Source: Acidimicrobiaceae bacterium
GTDB lineage: Bacteria > Actinomycetota > Acidimicrobiia > Acidimicrobiales > Poriferisodalaceae
Length of the DNA: 43,839 bases
NCBI GenBank assembly: GCA_026713105.1
Contig: JAPOPC010000026.1
Coordinates: 1-43,839, forward strand
Direction: 5' to 3'
Below are positions 15,979 to 24,660 of this stretch, piece after piece. Under the pieces are notes generated by a model. It ran no database searches. It was not told where the DNA came from and was given only the letters and a program-made list of their open reading frames with translations. Numbering within the stretch: position 1 is the stretch's first letter; each line of letters starts with the position of its first letter. Made by a program: the position numbers and the translations under genes.

Positions 15979-17442
15979 TCAGGGTCCGTCGGGGTCGACG
16001 ATCGCCATGATCGCGGGCGAGGGAACCGACCATCCCTTCGCCAGCGTGCCGTACGCCGTGCGCTTCGGCGCCCGACCGGCAGGAGGGGGTTCGGCTGCGG
16101 CAAGTTGCTCCGCCTGGCCGGCACGGATTCGGAGATCGGTCGCTTCGGGGTCGAGTATCGAGTGCAGCTCGGCGTCGAGGTCTGCAGCGATGTCGGGTTC
16201 GGCGTCGACGCGGTCGTCGAGTTCGTGCGGATCGGCGACGAGGTCGAAGAGTTGTGGTCGGGTGTCGGCGGCCATGTGCGCGACGTACTTCCACCGGTCG
16301 CGCCGAACCAGGTACGACGCGGCCGTCGAACTGGGGCCGTGGTATTCGGAGAAGGCGATTCGATCCGGAGCGACGTCTCGTAGCGACGCGCCGGGCAGTT
16401 CGGCGTCGGCATCGATCGCGGGAAGCCCCATCACGTCGACGGCCGTGGGGTACACATCGACGAGCGAGACCGCGGCGCCTTCGACCACATCGCGACCCAC
16501 GCCGGGGCCAATGATGAGCATCGGCACCCGGGCCGAGGCGTCGTACATGAGGCTCTTCATCGCGAAGCCGTGACCGCCGAGCATGTCGCCGTGGTCCGAG
16601 GTGTAGATCACGACGGTGTCGTCGGCCGCACCCGACCCGTCGAGCGCGGCCAACACCTCGCCGACCTGGTGGTCGACGAACTGCACCATCGCCGTGTAGA
16701 CCCACCGCACCTGACGCAGCTCGTCTTCGGTGAACGGCTCGGCGTCGATGCCCATCATGCGGCGGTGCTCGTCGAGCTCCCGATTGTGCGGCCAGTCCTC
16801 GGGGCGCCAGGCCGGCGGCAAGGGTACGTCGACGTCGTCGGCCGGCAATGAATCGGCTGGCGCCCGGAATGGGTAGTGCGGGTAGGCGAACGACACATGC
16901 GCGAACCACGGCGTGTCGGAGGGTGCGTCGGTGGTCAACCAGCGGCAGGCGGCCTGCGTGGTGTGGCGGTCGTAGAGCTCGTATTCGGACACGCCCACAC
17001 CCGCATCGCGGACGTGGTCCGGCATGATCGAGCTGGGTGGGGCGTTCCCGCGCGCCCAGCCGACGCGAGCACCCAGGTAGCCGCGCTTCGCCTGCAGGGG
17101 CAGGTAGGCATCGAATCCCGAGTCGGTTTCGTCGTCGAAGTGGAGCTTGCCGAACGTGACGGCGGGTCGAGCATTGGCGCGGAGCCGATGGCCGAGGCTC
17201 TCGGCCTGTTCACGCTGGTACGGCGCGCCGTTGTCGTATGCGCCGATCGCCGAGCTGTACCGCCCGGTCGCCAGCGACGCCCGAGCCGGCATGCAGATCG
17301 GACTGTTGGTGTACGCGGCGCTGAACGTGATGCCGGCCTCGGCGAGCGCGTCGAGGTTGGGCGTGCGGGCCAGCGGATCGCCCGCGTAGCCGGTGACGAA
17401 CGGATTGTGCTGATCACTCGTGATCAGCAGCACATTCGGCAC
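15979..17442 (-). CDS. type I (formylglycine) sulfatase
   Basis: The 487-residue protein is an alkaline-phosphatase-superfamily sulfatase. Cys50 lies in the maturation motif CMPARASLATG (CxPxR), where a formylglycine-generating enzyme would oxidise it; calcium ligands are seen in TSDQHN at the N-terminus and YTSDHGDMLGGHG in the middle. No signal peptide is present, so it acts inside the cell or on an imported substrate. It starts 6 bp after the ligC-type gene and forms an operon with it, which suggests it strips sulfate from an aromatic or related compound. No maturation enzyme is encoded in the window. Confidence 0.92.
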   Translation of the reverse strand: MPNVLLITSDQHNPFVTGYAGDPLARTPNLDALAEAGITFSAAYTNSPICMPARASLATGRYSSAIGAYDNGAPYQREQAESLGHRLRANARPAVTFGKLHFDDETDSGFDAYLPLQAKRGYLGARVGWARGNAPPSSIMPDHVRDAGVGVSEYELYDRHTTQAACRWLTTDAPSDTPWFAHVSFAYPHYPFRAPADSLPADDVDVPLPPAWRPEDWPHNRELDEHRRMMGIDAEPFTEDELRQVRWVYTAMVQFVDHQVGEVLAALDGSGAADDTVVIYTSDHGDMLGGHGFAMKSLMYDASARVPMLIIGPGVGRDVVEGAAVSLVDVYPTAVDVMGLPAIDADAELPGASLRDVAPDRIAFSEYHGPSSTAASYLVRRDRWKYVAHMAADTRPQLFDLVADPHELDDRVDAEPDIAADLDAELHSILDPEATDLRIRAGQAEQLAAAEPPPAGRAPKRTAYGTLAKGWSVPSPAIMAIVDPDGP

Positions 17443-17448
17443 TGCGAC

Positions 17449-18390
17449 TCAGCCCTGAAGCTGGCGTTCGAGCTTGTGCAGCCACTCATAACAGCTCATG
17501 ACCTGCCGGACCGAGCTGTTGGGTTCCCGGCCCTCGCGGATCGCCGCGATGAACTCGCGGTCCTGGAGCTCGATGCCGTTCATCGAGACATCGACCTGCG
17601 AGACGTCGATCGGTTCCTCTCGGCCATCGACCAGGTCGTCGTAGCGGGCGATGTAGGTGCCGGTGTCGCCGATGTAGCGGAAGAACGTGCCGAGCGGACC
17701 GTCGTTGTTGAACGAGAGCGAGAGCGTGAGGATCGCGCCGCTTGCGGTCTTCATCTGGATTGACATGTCCATCGCGATGCCGAGGTCGAGATGGTGCGGA
17801 CCTTCGAGCACATTGGCCGCGACGATCGGTTCGCCGGCCTGATATTCGAACAGGTCGACGGTGTGCGCGGCGTGGTGCCAGAGCAGGTGGTCGGTCCACG
17901 ACCGAGGTTCACCCAGCGCGTTGGTGTTGGTGCGCCGGAAGAAGTATGTCTGCACGTCCATCTGCTGGATGTTGAACTCGCCCGCCGTGATCTTGTTGTG
18001 AACCCACTGATGCGACGGGTTGAACCGTCGGGTGTGACCGACCATCGCAACCAGGCCCGCCTGCTCCTGGTTGGCCAACACGGCCTGCGCATCGGCGAGT
18101 GAGTCGGCCAACGGGATCTCGACCTCGACGTGCTTGCCCGCGTCCATGCACTGGATCGCCTGCGCGGCGTGCATCTGCGTCGGCGTGGCGAGGATCACGG
18201 CGTCGACCCCATCGATCGCCAGTGCCTCAGCTAGATCGGTTCCATGATGGGGGATTCGATACTCGGCAGCGACCGCCGCTGCGTCGGCGGCAGGGTCGAT
18301 CACCGAGACGACTTCGACGTCATCGATGTTCTCGAGCCCGTCAAGGTGCTTGCGGCCGAATGCCCCGGCCCCCGCAAGTGCGATCTTCAT
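17449..18390 (-). CDS. ligC: 4-carboxy-2-hydroxymuconate-6-semialdehyde dehydrogenase-like (Gfo/Idh/MocA)
   Basis: A 313-residue Gfo/Idh/MocA oxidoreductase with Rossmann motif IALAGAGAFGRKHLDGL. It carries segments I recognise from LigC of Sphingobium: HVEVEIPLADS in place of the usual EKP motif, GHTRRFNPSHQWVHNKI, QMDVQTYFFRRTN and RSWTDHLLWHHAAHTVDLF. LigC oxidises the LigAB ring-cleavage product, as its cyclic hemiacetal, to 2-pyrone-4,6-dicarboxylate with NADP. The ATG at 18390 matches the family start. It leads an operon with a sulfatase, and a LigI-like stub and a GntR gene lie divergently upstream, so the assignment is supported by context. Confidence 0.85.
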   Translation of the reverse strand: MKIALAGAGAFGRKHLDGLENIDDVEVVSVIDPAADAAAVAAEYRIPHHGTDLAEALAIDGVDAVILATPTQMHAAQAIQCMDAGKHVEVEIPLADSLADAQAVLANQEQAGLVAMVGHTRRFNPSHQWVHNKITAGEFNIQQMDVQTYFFRRTNTNALGEPRSWTDHLLWHHAAHTVDLFEYQAGEPIVAANVLEGPHHLDLGIAMDMSIQMKTASGAILTLSLSFNNDGPLGTFFRYIGDTGTYIARYDDLVDGREEPIDVSQVDVSMNGIELQDREFIAAIREGREPNSSVRQVMSCYEWLHKLERQLQG

Positions 18391-18419
18391 GGCATTGATC
18401 TTCGCATCGCGTCCCCCCG

Positions 18420-18442
18420 AATGTCGACAATCTTGTTGACAT
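18420..18442. promoter_or_regulatory. inverted-repeat operator between ligC and gntR
   Basis: The 10-bp arms ATGTCGACAA and TTGTTGACAT surround a 2-bp spacer, with one mismatch. Each arm also contains a half-palindrome of the form TGTCGACA or TGTTGACA, so two regulator dimers may sit side by side. The core matches the sites at 32647, 34007 and 42982. Its position 30 bp upstream of the ligC start, next to a GntR/FCD gene, makes it the likely autoregulated operator (inference). Confidence 0.65.
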
Positions 18443-18559
18443 GTGCCGGGATTGGCCGACGGCGAGCTGCTCGACCTAGTCGCCGCGTACGCCCCCGACG
18501 AAGCCGTGCGCAACCGTATCCTCGTCGACAATCCTCAGGTCCTCTATACCTTCTCCTGA
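18443..18559 (+). pseudogene. C-terminal stub of a LigI-like amidohydrolase
   Basis: A 38-codon frame reads LADGELLDLVAAYAPDEAVR then NRILVDNPQVLYTFS and stops. The APDEAxRxRILVDNPxxLYxF ending is typical for amidohydrolase-2 family TIM-barrel proteins such as 2-pyrone-4,6-dicarboxylate hydrolase (LigI). All metal-binding parts are missing. The stop is 2 bases ahead of the gntR ATG, so the stub was once the upstream partner of gntR in an operon. LigI acts right after LigC, which fits the neighbouring gene. Confidence 0.6.
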
Positions 18560-18561
18560 AG

Positions 18562-19200
18562 ATGAGTAACGCCGACACCATCACCGACACCCTTCGCCAC
18601 GACATCCTCAAAGGCCGCTTCGCACCCGGCGGCCGACTGCTCGAGGTCTCGTTGGCCGAGCAGTACTCGGTCGGCCGCGCCGCGATCCGCTCCGCATTGG
18701 TCGAGCTGACGTCGGAGGGCCTGGTCGAGCGCGAGGCCAACCGCGGGGCAACGGTCCGGCGCATCTCGATCCGCGAGGCGATCCAGATCACCGAAGCCCG
18801 CTCGGTCCTCGAGTCGCTGATCGCTGCCCAAGCCGCTCGCCACGCAACCGCGGCCGACCACGCCGACCTGCAGCAGATCATCGCCGACATGGAAGCGGCC
18901 ACGAACGACGCTCAAGGCCACGCCTATTCCGAACTCAACGCGGTCCTACACCGCCGCCTCCGCGAGATGAGCGGCCACGAGGTCGCTTCGCAGCTCGTGG
19001 CCAACCTCCGAGACCGCGCCGCTCACCACCAGTACCGGCTCGCCCTGATGCCGGGGCGGCCAAGCGAGTCGCTCGGTGAGCATCGAGCCATCGTCCAAGC
19101 AGTCGTCGCCCGCGACGAGGACGCCGCGGCGCAAGCGATGCACGACCACCTCTCCTCGGTGATCGAGGTGCTGTCGCGCTGGGGCGACGCCCAGGGCTAG
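18562..19200 (+). CDS. GntR-family (FCD) transcriptional regulator
   Basis: The 212-residue protein has a GntR winged helix at about 5-72 (ITDTLRHDILKGRFAPGGRL, SLAEQYSVGRAAIRSALVEL, EGLVEREANRGATVRRI) and an all-helical FCD ligand domain with the usual metal-binding histidines (LHRRLREMSGH, GEHRAIVQAV). FCD proteins commonly sense organic acids or sugar acids and bind TTGTnnACAA-like palindromes. The ATG at 18562 fits the family; the open frame continues upstream through a LigI stub. No Shine-Dalgarno is evident. It is the best candidate for the protein that reads the four shared palindromes in this window. Confidence 0.9.
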   Translation: MSNADTITDTLRHDILKGRFAPGGRLLEVSLAEQYSVGRAAIRSALVELTSEGLVEREANRGATVRRISIREAIQITEARSVLESLIAAQAARHATAADHADLQQIIADMEAATNDAQGHAYSELNAVLHRRLREMSGHEVASQLVANLRDRAAHHQYRLALMPGRPSESLGEHRAIVQAVVARDEDAAAQAMHDHLSSVIEVLSRWGDAQG

Positions 19201-19213
19201 CCCGTCGGGAGGG

Positions 19214-20167
19214 TCACTCGGGCGGCAATTCCAGCGACAGGCCGGGGTCGAGATCGTTCTCGTCATCGCGCTCCTGGGAAGGGTCGCCGATCTCGGTCAC
19301 GGACGGCATGCCAGCGTCGCCGACAGGAACCGAGGCGAGGTCGTCCGCCACGATGATTTCGCCGGCGTAGCCACCCGACCGCACCTCGTCGATGTAGGTC
19401 TGCTTGCCGGCTTCGTCGCGCGGCGCCGGGATGAGATGGGTGAGGATCAGGGTCGGCACACCGAGCTCGGCGGCCTGCGCCCCGATCAGCGGGCAATCGG
19501 CGTGATAGTCCATCACGTAGTGTCGGTGAGGCGGCAGCTGGCTCATCGCGCTGAACCGCATCGCTTCGTACACGAGCACGTCGACACCGCGGGCGAGTTC
19601 GACGACCTCGTCGCAGACTCGGGTGTCGCCAGTGATCGCAACCGACCCGTCGGGGGTGTCAACGCGATAGCCGACGGAATCGGGGCAGGGCTCGTGGCGG
19701 ACCTGCATGGACGAGACCACGACGTCGCCCCGCCGCCACACCTCGGTGAGCTGACCCGGCACCGGGAAGGTCTCGATCTGGAGCGCAGGCCGGGAGTTTC
19801 GTCCGGCGTGCAACGCACGCACCTCGATGTCGGCGTCCCATCCGTCGAGGACCGTCGCCACATAGTCGCCGGCCGGTCCGGCGGGTGCCACCAGCGTCAG
19901 GGGTGGCGACTCGTCGGTTCGATCCATCGTCCAGTACGTGAGCACGAGATCGGCGAGCCCGGTCAGGTGATCGCTGTGGTGGTGGGTGATGAAGACCGCA
20001 GTGAGGTCGGGGATCCAGAGATTGGTGCCGGTGAGCCGCAGGACGGTCGAACGGCCCACGTCGAACTGCATGGTGATGTCGTCGTAGCGGACGAGCGCCC
20101 CGGGGCCGGCTCGATGCGGGTCGGGAATCGGGCTGCCAGTGCCAGTGATGGTAACGGACGTTGCCAT
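19214..20167 (-). CDS. metallo-beta-lactamase-fold hydrolase (ribonuclease Z-like)
   Basis: The 317-residue protein has the RNase Z/ElaC-type N-terminus (VTITGTGSPIPDP, GALVRYDD, FDVGRSTVLRL) and the zinc motif THHHSDHLTGLADL with His62, His64, Asp66 and His67. Later histidine/aspartate strands appear in ITGDTRVCD and LTHLIP. Proteins of this shape in catabolic clusters usually hydrolyse small esters or phosphates rather than tRNA. ATG 20167 is preferred, with AGCGAG ahead of it, over a TTG 12 bases upstream. It converges with gntR, the stops being 13 bp apart. Confidence 0.85.
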   Translation of the reverse strand: MATSVTITGTGSPIPDPHRAGPGALVRYDDITMQFDVGRSTVLRLTGTNLWIPDLTAVFITHHHSDHLTGLADLVLTYWTMDRTDESPPLTLVAPAGPAGDYVATVLDGWDADIEVRALHAGRNSRPALQIETFPVPGQLTEVWRRGDVVVSSMQVRHEPCPDSVGYRVDTPDGSVAITGDTRVCDEVVELARGVDVLVYEAMRFSAMSQLPPHRHYVMDYHADCPLIGAQAAELGVPTLILTHLIPAPRDEAGKQTYIDEVRSGGYAGEIIVADDLASVPVGDAGMPSVTEIGDPSQERDDENDLDPGLSLELPPE

Positions 20168-20315
20168 CTCGCTATTCAAGCAGCTCGGGCCGGCGGCTCG
20201 GATCTCGGCCAGCTAGTCGAGGTTCGGCGTGAGACCGTGTGTCGCGCCGCCGAAGCCGACGTGGGCGGCGTTGAGCTGGGCGGCGACCAGGATGAGTACC
20301 AGCTTCGGTGCCAAG

Positions 20316-22004
20316 TCAGAGCTCCCCGTGCACCACGAGGCCGTCGACCATGGTGAGCGACACGGCCGTATCGGCGAACGTGTGCGGGTCGTCGGTCGAG
20401 AGCCGGGCGTCGACGACGCACAGGTCGGCGACCTTCCGCACCTCGATCGTGCCCTTCCACTTCTCGGCCGCGTCCTGCCAAGCGCCGGCCTCGGTGTAGG
20501 ACCGCAGCGTCTCGTCGACCGTGAGCCGCTGCTCGGCGCCGTACACCTCGCCGTCGGGCGTCTCGCGCAGCACGGCGCTGGCAACGCCGTGGCGCCAGTT
20601 CGGGGCGCAGATCGGTGCGTCAGACGAGGAAGCCACGAGCGCTCCACTGTCGACCATCGATCGCAGTGGCCATTGCCACTCGCTGAGCTCGCGCCCGAAC
20701 AGTGCCTCGATCGCGCGCGTGGAGGTCGACTTGAGCGACGGCTGCACGTTGAAGCCGACGCCGAGGGCACCCGCCCGCTGGACGACTTCCGGCCGCGCCA
20801 TCGGCCCGTGGATGACGTAGTGCCGAGGATCGGCTCGGGGCACCGCTGCGAGCGCGGCCGCGAAACCGTCGATGACGGCGTCGGCAGTGCGGTCGCCGGT
20901 GGCATGAACGCCGACCTGCAGCCCCCGGTCGTGCCCTTCTCGGATCAGGAGATGGAGCTCTTCGATGCGGTCGTCGTCGGTGTCGCCGCCGACGGTGAGG
21001 CACCCGTGGCTGCCATCGGGGTACGGCGCCGACATCCATGCGGTGCAACTCGGGGGGACGCCATCGGCGAAGATCTTCAGACCGCGAACCGCGAACCAGC
21101 GCTCGTCGGTCTCGGGCCGCTGCCAGGCCACGAGGCCCTCCCGGGTCGGGTCGATGAGCGAGCTCCCCACCGGGCTGAATGTGAGCAGTACGTTCGTGCG
21201 CATCGGCACGTCGTGACGGCCACAGATGCGCTGGAGCAGTTCGTAGACCGCGGCACTGCCGAGGGGATTGTCGTAGCCCGACTGGGGGCTGAGCGCGGCG
21301 TCGGTGATCGACGTGACGCCGTTGCGATGGAGCTCCGCCATCGCGGCCCGCACCGCGGCTTCGAGTTCGGCGGGCGTTGGCGGCGGGACGTGGTGATCGA
21401 TCAGCTGACGAGCACCGTCGACGAACAAGCCGGTGAAGTCACCGGCTCCGTCGCGTCGGGCGAGGCCACCAGTCGGCACGACCGACTGCCGGGTGATGCC
21501 TGCCGCGGCCATCGCCGCAGAGTTGACCCAGACCGCATGACCGCTGAAGTCGGTGAGCGCGACCGGGTTGACCGGGGACACCTCATCGAGCAGCGCGGCC
21601 GACGGCTCAGCGCCGGGAAGATCCGAAAGCGCATGACCCGACCATCCGTGGCCGCGGATCCAAGCGCCCGGTTCGACCTCCGCGACACGATCAGCGATCG
21701 CTTCACGGACCGAACGCACCGTCGGGCGTGCCGCGGGCGAGACGTCGATCGACAGGGGCAGGAGGCTCCGGCCGTACATCCCGACATGGAGATGCCCATC
21801 GTTGATCCCCGGCACCAGCGTGCGGCCATCGAGGTCGACAACATGGGTGTTGGGGCCAACTGCGGCGAGCACGGCGTCGCCACCGGCACCAGTAATCGTG
21901 TTGCCCGTGACGGCGACGACGTCGACCGGTGCACCGTCTGGCGCGGCTGCACCCAGTATGAGCCCGTTGTGGAAAACGACATCGGCGGGCTGCTGAACGC
22001 CCAT
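20316..22004 (-). CDS. amidohydrolase family 3 protein (YtcJ-like)
   Basis: The 562-residue protein is a metal-dependent amidohydrolase of the YtcJ/NfdA group. The N-terminal beta-sandwich (VVFHNGLILGA) leads to the DGHLHVGMYG metal motif; later come a YVIHGPMARPE histidine strand, VASSSDAPICAPNW with the catalytic aspartate, and LTVDETLRSYT near the end. Such enzymes cleave exocyclic amide or N-formyl bonds, and the substrate here is unknown. Its ATG is only 23 bp from that of a divergent SDR gene. Confidence 0.88.
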   Translation of the reverse strand: MGVQQPADVVFHNGLILGAAAPDGAPVDVVAVTGNTITGAGGDAVLAAVGPNTHVVDLDGRTLVPGINDGHLHVGMYGRSLLPLSIDVSPAARPTVRSVREAIADRVAEVEPGAWIRGHGWSGHALSDLPGAEPSAALLDEVSPVNPVALTDFSGHAVWVNSAAMAAAGITRQSVVPTGGLARRDGAGDFTGLFVDGARQLIDHHVPPPTPAELEAAVRAAMAELHRNGVTSITDAALSPQSGYDNPLGSAAVYELLQRICGRHDVPMRTNVLLTFSPVGSSLIDPTREGLVAWQRPETDERWFAVRGLKIFADGVPPSCTAWMSAPYPDGSHGCLTVGGDTDDDRIEELHLLIREGHDRGLQVGVHATGDRTADAVIDGFAAALAAVPRADPRHYVIHGPMARPEVVQRAGALGVGFNVQPSLKSTSTRAIEALFGRELSEWQWPLRSMVDSGALVASSSDAPICAPNWRHGVASAVLRETPDGEVYGAEQRLTVDETLRSYTEAGAWQDAAEKWKGTIEVRKVADLCVVDARLSTDDPHTFADTAVSLTMVDGLVVHGEL

Positions 22005-22027
22005 TAGGCGGAGATTAGGTTCCGGGC

Positions 22028-22774
22028 ATGGATATCGCAGGGAAGAACGTCGTCGTCACCGGTGGAGCATCGGGGATCGGCCGTGGGATGTGCGGACGGT
22101 TTGCGTCGCTGGGCGCGAACGTCTTGGTGAGCGACGTCAACGCCGACGGCGCCGCCGAGGTGGCCGCAGCGATCGGTGGCACGGCCATCGCCTGCGATGT
22201 GTCCGACCCCGCATCGGTCGAGGCCTTGATTGCCGGCGCCATCGAGGCGATGGGGCACATCGACATGTTCTTCGCCAACGCTGGTATCGGCGCCGGCGGA
22301 GGCATCGACACCGACGACAAGATGTGGGATCTGTCGATGAGCATCAACGCCATGGGCCCTGCGTACGCAGCCCGGGCCGTGGTTCCCCACCTCGCAGAGC
22401 GGAACGGTGCGTTCGTCATCACTGCGTCCGTGGCCGGACTCGTCACCGGCCCGGTCAGCTTCAATTACGCGGTGAGCAAGCACGCGGCCGTCGGCGTTGC
22501 GGAGTGGCTGGCGATCAACCACGGTCACGAGATCCACGTCGCTGCCATCTGCCCGACGGTGGTCGACACCCCGATGATCGCCGAGTTCGGCGGGGCGCTC
22601 ATGGAGCCGTTGTCGGTCGACCACGTCGTCGACGCTGTTGTCGCGGGCATCAAAGCCGAGACGTTCCTCATCCTGCCGGGCGAGGGCGGCGACCAGATGT
22701 TGAAGGCGAAGCTCAACGACTACGACGGTTTCCTCGCCAACCTCAACCAGCGGGTCACCGCAGGCGCGGGCTGA
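22028..22774 (+). CDS. SDR-family oxidoreductase
   Basis: A classical short-chain dehydrogenase/reductase of 248 residues: cofactor motif VTGGASGIGRG, Asp after the second strand (VSDVNADG) suggesting NAD, the FANAGIG motif, catalytic Tyr and Lys in NYAVSKHA, and the PTVVDTPM loop. The C-terminal end lacks the usual DGG motif. It is divergently transcribed from the YtcJ-like amidohydrolase, with only 23 bp between start codons, so the two probably share overlapping or leaderless promoters. Confidence 0.9.
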   Translation: MDIAGKNVVVTGGASGIGRGMCGRFASLGANVLVSDVNADGAAEVAAAIGGTAIACDVSDPASVEALIAGAIEAMGHIDMFFANAGIGAGGGIDTDDKMWDLSMSINAMGPAYAARAVVPHLAERNGAFVITASVAGLVTGPVSFNYAVSKHAAVGVAEWLAINHGHEIHVAAICPTVVDTPMIAEFGGALMEPLSVDHVVDAVVAGIKAETFLILPGEGGDQMLKAKLNDYDGFLANLNQRVTAGAG

Positions 22775-22851
22775 GTCAGCCTTGACGACATGAGCACCAA
22801 CCGACGGATGCACCCTCGGAAGGGTCGCCACCGGCCTGACAGCGGTGGCGA

Positions 22852-24660
22852 TCATCGACCCGAGATACCCAGACACGCGAGTCCGGGATGGTCGACGTCG
22901 ATCGGAACGGCGCGGAAGACCCGGCCCGCGCCACCCGGGCGCAGGTCCATGACGGTCTCACCCTCAGGGGTGACCTCGCGCAGTTGCTTGTTGAAACCGA
23001 GCGCGGTGACGGTGTTGCCGTTGGGCAAGCGCGCCGCGCCCGACATGAATGGCGAGAACCAGCCGTTCGAGCCGTCCGCGTTGTAGGACCACACGATCTC
23101 GGCGGCATTGAGCGGATCGTCGAGATCCCACGTCCACGCCCCCTCGTCATCGACGGGCATCGACAGCTCGAGGATCTCAGAGTGCCCGTCGCCGAACTGG
23201 AGGCGCTTCGGATGAGGCGCAGGAAGGTCACCGGCCGAACGTGCGCCGTTGTTGAAGACCAGCACGTTGCCCGCGCCGGGGCGGCCGGGCGGAATCCAAC
23301 CGATGTCGTGTTGCCAGTCGAAGGTTTTCACCGGTCCGCCCTTGTGCGCCTGCTGGTTGCCGCAGCGGTACAGCAGATCGCCGGCTGGGCCCGCAGCTTC
23401 CTCGGTGGTGGTGGCGTGGTCGATGATCCAGAGCTCGCCGTGCATTGCCGAGCTCAGCAGGATCTGGTCACGCGCTGGGTCGTAGCTGACCGAGTTGACG
23501 TGCATGACCTGGCCCATGTTGAACCGGTAGTTCTCGTACCGCGTGTAGTTCAGATCGATCTTGCGGCAACCGGGCCCGATCTCGCCGTAGAAGGGCTTGT
23601 CGGCGTCGGCGTCTTGCACGAGATGGTCGATCGAATGCCATTCCCAGACCACCCGCGTTTCGCCGGTCTCGAGATTCGGTTCGAGTTCGAGGATCGACTC
23701 CGTCCACCAGCGGGTGAGGTCGGGTGGCCGCAGGAGGACCTCACGATCCTGTTCGATCCATCCGAGGTCGACCGCCTCGTCGAAGGTGCGGCCGTCGTAC
23801 ATGGTGACGAGGATGTTGCCGTTTGGCATCGGATCGAACGAGTGATGCAGGACCCGCCGACCGGGTTCGAACAGCTCCCACTGCCACACGACCGTGCCGT
23901 CGGGCTCCTCGATCGAGACGATGCCGTGGGCGCCGACCGGGAACGCGAGCGTGTCGAGCCAGATGCCCGGGCAACTCGTGCGGATCAGCAGGCCGTCGTC
24001 GTGCAGCCGGGCGCTCACCGTCTCGGACGCATGGTTGCGAGCCGGCCACCGGTGCACCCGCTCACCCTGGGAGTCGAGGAGGTAGAGATCGCGAGCGACC
24101 CACACGTCCATGGCGTTGGCGTGCTCCTGAACGAGGTGAAACGAGGGATCTTGCCGAGGGTCGGTGCCCGGCAGGACCTCACCGGTGTCTTCGAGCACGT
24201 ACGACCGCAGCGTGTCTTGGTTCTGCAGGAAGTGGGCTGGGCCATCGAACCAGTTCTGGCGGACCGCATTGCCCCCCATGCCGTTGTCGGCGGGGGTCAG
24301 GTGACCCTTGCCGAGCCGGTCGAGCCGTCGCAGCCGGGCGGGCGCGTCGGCGATGTCGGCCGCGGTGATGACGCCGTCACCGTCGAGATCGAGGATGCGG
24401 TAGATCGCGCTCGTGCGACCACCCCCGGGGTAACGGAACGGGCCACCGCATTCGTCTTCGGAGAGTTGGCCGTCGCCATCGAGGTCGAGAGCGAGCAGCG
24501 ACTCGGTAGCCCGGTCGATCTCGTCGGCGGAGATGATGCCGTCGCCATCGAGGTCGAGGGCCCGGAAGAGCGTGCCCACGCGGTGAGCCTGGTCGGCCTG
24601 AACCGCTTTGGCCTCGTCGTGGGTGAGGCCACGGGAGTAGCCATCGGAGCAGACAGTCAT
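22852..24660 (-). CDS. EF-hand array fused to an arylsulfotransferase-like beta-propeller
   Basis: The first 130 residues hold three canonical EF-hand calcium loops, DLDGDGIISADE (36-47), DLDGDGQLSEDE (59-70) and DLDGDGVITAAD (91-102), and a fourth degenerate one (DRLGKGHLTPAD, 114-125). The remaining 470 residues look like the ASST/arylsulfotransferase (PF05935/PF14269-like) propeller, with HHSFDPMPNGNILVTMYDG, MHVNSVSYDPARDQILLSS, FDWQHDIGWIP and GAARLPNGNTVTALG. ASST enzymes move sulfate between phenols without PAPS. No signal peptide is present, although ASST is normally periplasmic. It is the last gene of the aldolase-dehydrogenase-kinase operon and overlaps the kinase stop by 4 bp (ATGA). 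Confidence 0.8.
   Translation of the reverse strand: MTVCSDGYSRGLTHDEAKAVQADQAHRVGTLFRALDLDGDGIISADEIDRATESLLALDLDGDGQLSEDECGGPFRYPGGGRTSAIYRILDLDGDGVITAADIADAPARLRRLDRLGKGHLTPADNGMGGNAVRQNWFDGPAHFLQNQDTLRSYVLEDTGEVLPGTDPRQDPSFHLVQEHANAMDVWVARDLYLLDSQGERVHRWPARNHASETVSARLHDDGLLIRTSCPGIWLDTLAFPVGAHGIVSIEEPDGTVVWQWELFEPGRRVLHHSFDPMPNGNILVTMYDGRTFDEAVDLGWIEQDREVLLRPPDLTRWWTESILELEPNLETGETRVVWEWHSIDHLVQDADADKPFYGEIGPGCRKIDLNYTRYENYRFNMGQVMHVNSVSYDPARDQILLSSAMHGELWIIDHATTTEEAAGPAGDLLYRCGNQQAHKGGPVKTFDWQHDIGWIPPGRPGAGNVLVFNNGARSAGDLPAPHPKRLQFGDGHSEILELSMPVDDEGAWTWDLDDPLNAAEIVWSYNADGSNGWFSPFMSGAARLPNGNTVTALGFNKQLREVTPEGETVMDLRPGGAGRVFRAVPIDVDHPGLACLGISGR

Noticed and set aside
20152..20163. TAACG-GA-CGTTG, a further TAACG-type palindrome
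   Set aside because: It lies within the first codons of the ribonuclease-Z-like gene and differs from the other sites; it is likely chance.
20213..20315. Short tail after the YtcJ-like gene reading LAPKLVLILVAAQLNAAHVG
   Set aside because: It has coding-like composition and could be the end of a lost CMD-like gene, but the match is too weak to name or list as a feature.
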